Positions 5,870-11,853 of a DNA stretch of 13,933 nucleotides are shown one piece after another (the stretch's first letter is position 1; each line of letters opens with the position of its first letter). Below the pieces are notes generated by a model. The model ran no database searches. It was given only the letters and a program-made list of their open reading frames with translations, and was not told the DNA's origin. A program made the position numbers and the translations under genes. The stretch is from assembly GCA_041580375.1 (NCBI GenBank), contig JBFGDZ010000088.1, forward strand, positions 1 through 13,933. Direction: 5' to 3'. The stretch is from JAPUIN01 sp041580375. Its GTDB lineage: Bacteria; Acidobacteriota; Polarisedimenticolia; Gp22-AA2.

Positions 5870-7575
5870 CCCGGGCCGCGGACCACGTGACCGGGGGTGG
5901 CGCCGGTGTGCTCGCCTTCCTTCAGCACCTGGACGCCGTTGACGAAGACGTGCGCGACTCCGGTGGAGTACTGGTGGGGTTCCTCGAAGGTCGCGTGGTC
6001 CCGGATCGTCTCCGGGTCGAAAACGACGACGTCGGCGAAGTAGCCCTTCCTGAGCAGGCCCCGCCGGTCGAGCCGGAGATTGGAGGCGGGGAGCGACGTC
6101 AGCCTGCGGATCGCCTCCTCGAGCGGGATCAGCTTCTCCTCCCGGACGTACTTGCCCAGCAGGCGGGCGAAGCTGCCGTACGCCCGCGGATGGACGCTGC
6201 TCTCCAGGAACACGCCCTCGGGGGCGAGCGACGCCGAATCCGAGCAGAAGCTCACCCACGGCAGGTGGATCGCCTTTCTCACGTTCTCCTCCGACTGGCT
6301 GAAGTAGACCGTGCCGACCCGGCTCCCGTCTTCGACGATCAGGTCCATGGCCGTCTCTTCCGGCGAGGTGCCCCGCATCGCGGCCACCTCCGCCAGCGTC
6401 TTGCCGGTGAGCGGCTTGAGCGCCTCGTTCTTGAAGCCGACCAGCAGGATGTTGTCCGGCGAGCCGGCTCCCAAATAGAGGTTCTCCCAGTCGTCCGAGT
6501 CGATCCGCATCTCGCGGGCGATCCGCGCGCGCAGCGCCGGATCCTTCAGGCGCTCGAGGGACGCCTCGAACCCGCCCTCCTGCACCCACGGCGGCATGCT
6601 CGCGTTCAGGCCGGTGGAGCCGGCCGGGTAGGTGTAGATGTCGGCCGTGATCGCGAGCCCCTCGGCGCGAGCCCGCTCGACGTTCGCGACCACTCGGTCG
6701 AAGTCGGGCCAGTTCGATTGCCCCGACGCCTTCAGATGATAGATCTCGGCCCGTACGCCGGCCTCGCGGGCGATCGTGATCAGCTCGTCGATCGCCTCGA
6801 CCAGATGCGATCCCTCCCCGCGGACGTGCGAGGCGTAGAGGCCGTCGTACTCCGCGGCGACCTCCGCCAGCGCGGCCAGCTCGGCCGTGTCGGCGAAGCT
6901 GCCCGGCGGGTAGATCAGGGAGGACGCCACGCCGAGCGCTCCCTCCTCCATCGCCTCGCGCACGACGCGCCGCATTTGATCCAGCTCCCCGGGCGTCGCG
7001 GAGCGATCCTCGTGGCCGATGACGTAGATGCGCGGCGTGGCCGCCCCGATGAACGAGGCGACGTTCGGCGACACGCCCCGCCGCACGAGGAACTCGAGGT
7101 ACTCGCCGAGGGTCGTCCACTCGACGTCGTACCGGATGTCCGCCTGCCGCGCGCGCAGCTCCTCCTTCATCGGATCGGTCAGGGGGCCCATCGACTCCCC
7201 CTCCCCCATCACCTCGAGCGTGACACCCTGGCGGATGTTGCTCTGCGAGCGGCCGTCCTCGATCAGCGACTCGTTCGCCCAGCTCATCATGTTGACGAAC
7301 CCGGGGGCCACCGCGAGGCCCCGGACGTCGATCTCGGTCCGCCCTCGCGCGTCCTGCAGCTGGCCGACGGCGGCGATCGCGTCGCCGCGGATGGCGAGAT
7401 CCATCACGACGGGAGGCGAACCGCTGCCGTCGTAGATCGAGCCGTTGCGAAGAATGACGTCATACATGGCGGGCCCCGGGCAGGCGGCGAGGGGAATGAG
7501 GATGGCGAGCGTGAGCGCCAGCGCCGCGCCGGCCGCCGCCGGCCGCGGCGCGGCCTTTTTCGGGATCGGGTTCAT
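5851..7575 (-). CDS. Amidohydrolase lipoprotein, N-acyl-D-amino-acid deacylase-like
   Basis: This 574-residue protein resembles D-aminoacylases, which free D-amino acids from their N-acyl forms. The N-terminus is a lipoprotein signal: basic residues at 6-11, a hydrophobic core, then LAAC with Cys32 as the lipidated residue, so it acts outside the cytoplasm. The amidohydrolase start is YDVILRNGSIYDGSG (38-52) and the closing segment is KGYFADVVVFDP. Likely active-site residues are His250 (YASHVRGEG), His280 (EIYHLKASG) and Asp446 (CSDSASLAPEG). The strand that should carry the metal-binding HxH reads PGFVNMMSWANESLI (91-105), and the region of the expected Cys ligand reads VMGEGES, so several canonical ligands are absent. 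I chose the ATG at 7575 because GAGG precedes it and a complete signal peptide follows; the frame stays open to 7761 but has no coding sense there. It leads the chrA-pepE run. The superfamily is sure; the substrate is not. Confidence 0.88.
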   Translation of the reverse strand: MNPIPKKAAPRPAAAGAALALTLAILIPLAACPGPAMYDVILRNGSIYDGSGSPPVVMDLAIRGDAIAAVGQLQDARGRTEIDVRGLAVAPGFVNMMSWANESLIEDGRSQSNIRQGVTLEVMGEGESMGPLTDPMKEELRARQADIRYDVEWTTLGEYLEFLVRRGVSPNVASFIGAATPRIYVIGHEDRSATPGELDQMRRVVREAMEEGALGVASSLIYPPGSFADTAELAALAEVAAEYDGLYASHVRGEGSHLVEAIDELITIAREAGVRAEIYHLKASGQSNWPDFDRVVANVERARAEGLAITADIYTYPAGSTGLNASMPPWVQEGGFEASLERLKDPALRARIAREMRIDSDDWENLYLGAGSPDNILLVGFKNEALKPLTGKTLAEVAAMRGTSPEETAMDLIVEDGSRVGTVYFSQSEENVRKAIHLPWVSFCSDSASLAPEGVFLESSVHPRAYGSFARLLGKYVREEKLIPLEEAIRRLTSLPASNLRLDRRGLLRKGYFADVVVFDPETIRDHATFEEPHQYSTGVAHVFVNGVQVLKEGEHTGATPGHVVRGPGWRDRR

Positions 7576-7597
7576 GGGCCGGGTCCTCGGATGTGCG

Positions 7598-7605
7598 AGT
7601 ATACA
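7598..7605. promoter_or_regulatory. Symmetric -10-like element in a 58-bp divergent spacer
   Basis: The bases around the palindrome GTATAC give TATACT on the minus strand (7603-7598) and TATACA on the plus strand (7600-7605). Each sits about where a -10 box should be for its gene: 22 bases before the amidohydrolase ATG and 28 before the beta-barrel ATG. No convincing -35 box is seen for either. A shared, bidirectional promoter is my inference. Confidence 0.4.
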
Positions 7606-7618
7606 TGCAGGGGGGGAG

Positions 7619-7625
7619 AGGAGGT
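7619..7625 (+). promoter_or_regulatory. Strong Shine-Dalgarno site fixing the start of the beta-barrel gene
   Basis: AGGAGGT lies eight bases before the ATG at 7634. It decides that start over in-frame codons further upstream (the frame is open from 7445) that lie inside the divergent amidohydrolase gene. Confidence 0.75.
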
Positions 7626-7633
7626 GTCGGGAG

Positions 7634-8197
7634 ATGGCCAGGGAGACGGTCGCGGTCAGGCGGGTCCTCGTCACGCTCGTCGGTGCGCCGCTCGCGGCGC
7701 TGATCCTCGCGGCGCCGGCCGCGGCGGCCGACCGCGACAGCGCGGTCGGCATCGGCATCACGATCGGCGCGCTCGATTCGGGCCGGAACGCCGATTCGAT
7801 CGAGTTCGAAGGCTACACCCTGTTCGGGAAGATCGGTCTCGACCCGCACTGGGGCGTGCTGCTCTCGTATCGCGACATGAGCGACGAGGACTTCCTCCTG
7901 TTCTTCCAGGATGGCGAGTACACCCAGGTCTCGGCCCAGGGGAGCTATCTCTGGCGGCCGCGGAAGAGGCTCCGTCCCTTCGTCAAGTTCGGCCTCACCC
8001 GCCTCGACTACGAGGGGGACTTCGGCTCCGTCCCGAACCGCTCCGACGACGGCATCGGATACACGTTCGGCTGGGGCCTGGAGATCGGAGGAGGCTTCGT
8101 CGCCTTCCTGCTGGACTGGGATTACGCGCGCGTCGACCTGTTCGGCGACTCGACCGACGTCGTCAATATCTCGTTCGGAGCCGTCCTGAAGCTCTGA
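7634..8197 (+). CDS. Small outer-membrane beta-barrel-like protein
   Basis: This 187-residue protein begins with an export signal: Arg9-Arg10, a hydrophobic core at 11-28 and an AAPAAAADRD cleavage region with the cut probably after residue 31 or 32. The mature part of about 155 residues alternates polar and hydrophobic/aromatic residues in strand-sized stretches with acidic turns, for example YTLFGKIGLDPHWGVLLSYR, GSYLWRPRKRLRPFVKFGLT and GYTFGWGLEIGGGFVAFLLD. That pattern suits an eight-stranded OmpA/OmpW-sized barrel. The last residues (ISFGAVLKL) form a plausible final strand but end in Leu rather than the Phe usual in proteobacterial barrels. No periplasmic domain is present. It is transcribed divergently from the amidohydrolase across 58 bases and converges on the M3 peptidase, with one base between the two stop codons. 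The function may be structural or a narrow channel; I cannot tell from sequence. Confidence 0.82.
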   Translation: MARETVAVRRVLVTLVGAPLAALILAAPAAAADRDSAVGIGITIGALDSGRNADSIEFEGYTLFGKIGLDPHWGVLLSYRDMSDEDFLLFFQDGEYTQVSAQGSYLWRPRKRLRPFVKFGLTRLDYEGDFGSVPNRSDDGIGYTFGWGLEIGGGFVAFLLDWDYARVDLFGDSTDVVNISFGAVLKL

Positions 8198-8198
8198 C

Positions 8199-10361
8199 TC
8201 AGCCGGCGGGAACCGGAAAGCCGCGATCGCGCATCAGCGCGTCGATGCGGGCGTCGCGGCCGCGGAACGCCCGGTAGGCCTCGGCCGGGTCGACGGCGTT
8301 GCGCACCGCGAACAGGTGGTCGACCAGCTTCTTCGCCAGGGCCCTGTCGTAGAAGCCGCCGGGGGCCCGCGCGAACGCCTCGGCCGCGTCCGAGGTGAGG
8401 ACGTCGGCCCACAGGTACCCGTAGTAGCCCGCCGCGTAGGACTCTCCCGAGAAGATGTGCCCGAAATGCGGGCTGCGGTGCCGCATGACGATCTCCTCCG
8501 GCATGCCCAGCGCGGCCAGCTCGGCGCGCTCGAAGGCGTCCGGGTCGAGTCCGGCCGGATCGGTCATGTGGTATTTCATGTCCATCAGGGCCGACGCGAG
8601 GTACTCCGTCGTCGCGAAGCCCTGATTGAACGTCGCGGCCTTTTTAATCTTCGCGACGAGGGTGGCCGGCATCGGTTTCCCCGTTTTGTAGTGGACGAGG
8701 TACTTCTCGATCACGGGGTCGGTCAGCAGCCAGCGCTCCAGAAGCTGTGACTGGAACTCGGTGTAGTCGCGCACGCCGCTGTTCAGCGTCGGGTAGGCGA
8801 CGTTCGACGAGAGATAGTGCAGAGCGTGGCCGAACTCGTGGAACAGGGTCTCGGCGTCGCTCCACGAGATCAGGACCGGCTCGCCGGCGGCCCCCTCGAT
8901 GAAGTTGGAGTTGTTCGAGCCGAGCACCGTCATCGGCCCGTCGAACGTCTCGTGGTCGCGGTAGGTGGTCGCCCAGGCGCCCGAGCGCTTGCCCGGCCGC
9001 GCGTACGGATCGAGGTACCAGAGTCCGACGTGATGGCCGGACGTCCCGTCCGTGACCTCCCAGACCCGCACGTCCTCGTGGAAGACGGGGACGGAGCCTT
9101 CGGGCACCGGCGTGAACGTGAAATTGAACAGCTCGCGGGCGACGAAGAACATCGCATCCCGCAGTCTGTCGAGTTGCAGGTACTGCTTCACCTCGTCGGA
9201 ATCGAGGTCGTACTTCGCCCTGCGCACCTTCTCGGCGTAGTAGCGGTAGTCCCAGGGCGCGATCGTGACGCCCGCGCCCTCCCGGTCGGCGATCGCCTGC
9301 ATGTCGGCGACCTCCTCGCGGACGCGCGCCAGCGCCGCGGGCCAGACGGCCTGCATGAGGTCGATCGCGCGCTCGGGGCGCCGCGCCATGCGGTTCTCGA
9401 GCTGCCAGGCGGCGAAGTTGGGGTGTCCGAGCAGACCGACGCGCTCGCGCCGCAGCTTCAGGATCTCGGCGATGATGGCGTTGTTGTCGTGCTCGTCGCC
9501 GTTGTCCCCCCGCGAGTAATAGGTTTGCCAGACGCGCTCGCGCAGTCCGCGCTCGTTCGAGAAGGTCAGAAAGGGGTCCATCGACGATCGCGTGTTCGTG
9601 ACGGCGTACTCGCCCGGCCGCCCCTTCTCGGCGGCCGCGGCCGCCGCGGCCTGGACGTAAGAGTCCGGCAGCCCGCCCAGCTGATCCTTCGTGATGTACA
9701 GAACGTAGTTCTCCTCATCGGCGAGCACGTTGTTCGCGAACCGGGTCTGCAGCTCGGCCAGTCGCTTGTCGATCGCCGCGTGGCGCTCCTTCGCCGCGCC
9801 TTCGAGCGTCGCGCCGTTGCGCGCGAAATCGTCGTAGATCAGCCACACGAGGCGCTGCTGGTCCGAACGCAGCGCCGCCATCTCCTCGCCCTCGTAGATC
9901 GCCCGGATGCGCGCGAAGAGCGCCTCGTTCTGCCGGATCTTCGAGCGATGCTCGGACAGCCTCGGCGCCATCTCGGTCTGGATCTCCCGGAACTCCGGCG
10001 TCGAGAGGTTCGAGCTCCAGATCCCCCAGTAGGCGGAGACGCGCTCCAGGGCGCGGCCGCAGCGCTCCAACGCGGCGATGGTGTTCTCGAACGTCGGGGG
10101 AGCGGGATCCTTCGCGATCGCGTCGATCTCGGCGAGCTGCGCCGCCATGCCCGCCTCGAGGGCCGGCTTCAGGGCGGCGAGATCCATCCGGTCGAAGGCC
10201 GGCACGCCGCCGTAGGGTCCGGTCCACTCCACGGTGAGCACGTTGGTCTTCATGATGGAGTCGGTCGATTGGCCGCCGGTGTCGGTGGCCGGTCCCGGGC
10301 AGGCCGCGAGAAACGCGAGCGCGGCGAGGCCCGCGGCGGCCCCCGGCAGATCGCTGCGCAT
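8199..10361 (-). CDS. dcp: M3 family metallopeptidase, Dcp-type, predicted lipoprotein
   Basis: Dcp enzymes are zinc dipeptidyl carboxypeptidases that remove C-terminal dipeptides from oligopeptides. This 720-residue protein matches Dcp along its length, from FDRMDLAALKPALEAGM and DPAPPTFENTIAALE through the zinc motif HEFGH (508-512) to FSGESYAAGYYGYLW. His508 and His512 bind zinc, Glu509 is the catalytic base, and Glu535 in RDYTEFQSQ is the likely third ligand. Residues 1-21 form a lipoprotein signal ending in FLAAC (Cys21). The enzyme should therefore be membrane-anchored outside the cytoplasm, unlike the soluble E. coli protein (about 680 residues). I chose the ATG at 10361 because AAGGGG lies upstream and the signal peptide starts there; the frame runs open to 10550. 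Its stop is one base from that of the convergent beta-barrel gene. Its lipobox motif, AACPGPA, is identical to that of the amidohydrolase lipoprotein nearby. Confidence 0.95.
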   Translation of the reverse strand: MRSDLPGAAAGLAALAFLAACPGPATDTGGQSTDSIMKTNVLTVEWTGPYGGVPAFDRMDLAALKPALEAGMAAQLAEIDAIAKDPAPPTFENTIAALERCGRALERVSAYWGIWSSNLSTPEFREIQTEMAPRLSEHRSKIRQNEALFARIRAIYEGEEMAALRSDQQRLVWLIYDDFARNGATLEGAAKERHAAIDKRLAELQTRFANNVLADEENYVLYITKDQLGGLPDSYVQAAAAAAAEKGRPGEYAVTNTRSSMDPFLTFSNERGLRERVWQTYYSRGDNGDEHDNNAIIAEILKLRRERVGLLGHPNFAAWQLENRMARRPERAIDLMQAVWPAALARVREEVADMQAIADREGAGVTIAPWDYRYYAEKVRRAKYDLDSDEVKQYLQLDRLRDAMFFVARELFNFTFTPVPEGSVPVFHEDVRVWEVTDGTSGHHVGLWYLDPYARPGKRSGAWATTYRDHETFDGPMTVLGSNNSNFIEGAAGEPVLISWSDAETLFHEFGHALHYLSSNVAYPTLNSGVRDYTEFQSQLLERWLLTDPVIEKYLVHYKTGKPMPATLVAKIKKAATFNQGFATTEYLASALMDMKYHMTDPAGLDPDAFERAELAALGMPEEIVMRHRSPHFGHIFSGESYAAGYYGYLWADVLTSDAAEAFARAPGGFYDRALAKKLVDHLFAVRNAVDPAEAYRAFRGRDARIDALMRDRGFPVPAG

Positions 10362-10476
10362 GGCCGGGCCCCTTTCCGAAATCGAGGGCCGGATTCTATC
10401 AGACGCGGCGAGCCGGGGGGGCGGAAGATCGACGTGGATCGCCGCGACGAGGAGTGGAGCCGGCATGATCCGCAGA

Positions 10477-10524
10477 AACTCCATCCGCCCCGCCCTTGCC
10501 GGTCTCGACGGAACGGATGGAGTT
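10477..10524. repeat. 11-bp inverted repeat between two minus-strand genes
   Basis: AACTCCATCCG (10477-10487) and CGGATGGAGTT (10514-10524) are perfect inverted copies separated by 26 bases. They lie 75 bases after the stop of the fibronectin-III-like gene and 116 bases before the peptidase ATG. Read on the minus strand the stem is followed by only a three-T stretch, so it could be a weak terminator or a regulator site. The rest of the 237-base gap (10362-10598) shows no credible gene. Confidence 0.45.
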
Positions 10525-10598
10525 CGGAGAGCGCGCCCGGACGGAATCACCGGGATGCGCGCGGACGAGCGTGGAATGGGAGCGATCCGTACGGCCCG

Positions 10599-11312
10599 CT
10601 ACTCCGCCGTCTCGAACTCGCGCTCCGAGATCGTCTGGTTGCCGCTGGCTTCGATCGCCAGAACCTCGTACTTGTACGTGGTGCCGGGCTGCATGAACTC
10701 CGGCGGCACCGTGACGCTCGTGATCGCGGGCCCGACGTCGGCCGAGAAGACGCGCAGACCCCCGACCTCCCGCACGACGATGACCTGGTAGCCGACGATG
10801 GTGCTGCCCGGCGGATCCGGCACCGTCTGCCACTGAATGACGGTGTTGGCCGGATCGACCGAATCGTCGTCCTCGGCGGGCAGCACGAGGAGCGGTCCCG
10901 CCGGCAGCGCGTGGGTCAGCCTCGCCTTACCCTTCAGGGGCACGCCGCCCGTCGTCACCCCCTCGAACCGGTAGTTCCCCTCGGGGAAGAGCCTCAGCAG
11001 CTCCGAGAGCGGCTGCACGTCGAACGAGGGCTCCGCGCTCTCGAAGAACAGCTCGGTGATCCCCTGGATGCCGACGCTCCCCTCGGCCCTGAAGTCGAGG
11101 ATCCTGTTGCCGAACGGATCGGTCACCCGCATGCTCTTCCAGCCCTCGCCGTCGAGAAAGATCTGGATGCCGGCGTCTCCGTCGGTGTCGTTGATCTCGA
11201 TCCGGATCGCGGTGGCGGACAGCGGCCTGGCCCACGCGCCGGGCGCCGCAAAGCCGAGAACGAAGAGGACGGCCGCCCCGGCGGCGAGCCGGGTCATCGT
11301 GCTTCGAAACAT
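10599..11312 (-). CDS. Exported protein with C-terminal fibronectin-III-like domain
   Basis: This 237-residue protein starts with an export signal (basic residues 3-8, hydrophobic 9-24, cleavage probably near Ala26-Trp27-Ala28). Residues 35-135 form a domain beginning IRIEINDTDGDAGIQIFLDG, with the later piece LTELFF-like ITELFFESAEPSF and the segment RLTHALPAGP. I recall this arrangement from uncharacterised secreted proteins in environmental phyla. The acidic NDTDGDAG loop could bind calcium. Residues about 138-237 look like a fibronectin type III domain, with VIQWQTVPDP, IVGYQVIVV and TTYKYEVLAIEASGN in the usual strand order, so an adhesive or scaffolding role outside the cell is plausible. 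The ATG at 11312 has GGGAGGT upstream at short spacing; the Met at codon 6 is less well placed. A strong hairpin separates it from the DUF2934 gene upstream, so it probably has its own transcript. Confidence 0.85.
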   Translation of the reverse strand: MFRSTMTRLAAGAAVLFVLGFAAPGAWARPLSATAIRIEINDTDGDAGIQIFLDGEGWKSMRVTDPFGNRILDFRAEGSVGIQGITELFFESAEPSFDVQPLSELLRLFPEGNYRFEGVTTGGVPLKGKARLTHALPAGPLLVLPAEDDDSVDPANTVIQWQTVPDPPGSTIVGYQVIVVREVGGLRVFSADVGPAITSVTVPPEFMQPGTTYKYEVLAIEASGNQTISEREFETAE

Positions 11313-11364
11313 CGGACCTCCCTGATGATCGGTTGCGGGAATGGCGGACGGGCAGGGGCGGGTC

Positions 11365-11405
11365 CCGCTCTCCTCGCCCCTCAACGTACGAGGGGCGGGG
11401 AGCGG
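11365..11405 (-). terminator. Strong GC-rich stem-loop between the DUF2934 and fibronectin-III-like genes
   Basis: CTCCTCGCCCCTC (11370-11382) pairs with GAGGGGCGGGGAG (11390-11402) at 12 of 13 positions, the exception being one T-G pair, around a 7-base loop. Flanking CCGCT/AGCGG can extend the stem past a two-base bulge. It lies about 55 bases after the DUF2934 stop on the minus strand, so a terminator is the simplest reading. No T-run follows, so an attenuator or mRNA-stabilising stem is also possible. Confidence 0.5.
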
Positions 11406-11458
11406 AATATCCTTCGATCGAACTGACTGGATCGTGGCGACGGAGACTGATCGTGCGT

Positions 11459-11791
11459 TCAGTGCTCCCCTTTCGAGATGTTCCTCGATCGCGATGGCCC
11501 TTTCGGTGCGGGCCTGGCGAGCGAGCCGGGAGCGGGCTTCGCGGACGGCTTCGGTGCGGCCTTGGCAGCGGGCTTCGACGCGGACCTCGGGGATGGTGCC
11601 GGTGCGGGCCTCGCGAGGGGCTGCCCGGGGGCGGCCGCCGCGGAGGACCTCGCGGCCGGGGCCTTCGCCTGCTGCATCCGCTGCCAGCGCTCCTCCGCCA
11701 TCCGCCAGTGGTCCCGATCCCTCCCGGCGGGACGGTTCTCCTCCTCCCAGATCTGGTGCGCGATCTTCCGGATCTCTTCGTCTCGATTCAT
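11459..11791 (-). CDS. DUF2934 protein with Ala/Pro/Lys-rich tail
   Basis: This protein of 110 residues begins with the short helical DUF2934 domain (about 3-40): EEIRKIAHQIWEEENRPAGR followed by DHWRMAEERW. The domain has no known function and is common as a single short protein. Residues 42-110 form a low-complexity, basic tail made almost only of Ala, Pro, Lys, Arg and Ser, with repeated KPAAK/KPSAK/PAPKG units resembling histone-H1-like or nucleic-acid-binding tails; that comparison is inference. There is no signal peptide or membrane segment, so it is cytoplasmic. An excellent ribosome binding site (AAGGAGG) lies seven bases before the ATG at 11791. It follows the glycosyltransferase stop by 62 bases on the same strand and may be co-transcribed with it. 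Confidence 0.85.
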   Translation of the reverse strand: MNRDEEIRKIAHQIWEEENRPAGRDRDHWRMAEERWQRMQQAKAPAARSSAAAAPGQPLARPAPAPSPRSASKPAAKAAPKPSAKPAPGSLARPAPKGPSRSRNISKGEH

Positions 11792-11853
11792 CGATCACCC
11801 TCCTTGCGATCCATCGACGATGCAGGCATCTCGCGGCCCCGTCCCGGCGGGCG

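Noticed and set aside
5870..7120. An apparent N-terminal extension of ChrA giving a 914-residue fusion protein
   Set aside because: The extension is an Arg/Gly/Ala-rich shadow frame on the same strand as the well-supported amidohydrolase gene. CHR homology begins only at about residue 44 of the shorter protein.
5842..8277. An 811-residue plus-strand frame
   Set aside because: It is the antisense shadow of the amidohydrolase, and its last part overlaps the true beta-barrel gene in another frame.
8600..8690. Altered zinc site in the M3 peptidase
   Set aside because: The 23-residue spacing from HEFGH to the proposed Glu ligand is about two shorter than I recall for E. coli Dcp. The surrounding RDYTEFQSQ segment is well conserved, so a small loop difference is the simpler explanation.
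10466..10791. A possible small plus-strand gene starting at the ATG at 10466
   Set aside because: No good ribosome binding site, and most of it is antisense to the fibronectin-III-like gene. The part outside that gene is explained by the inverted repeat.
8817..11426. An 869-residue plus-strand frame
   Set aside because: It lies antisense to the M3 peptidase and the fibronectin-III-like gene and has shadow-like composition with no recognisable domain.
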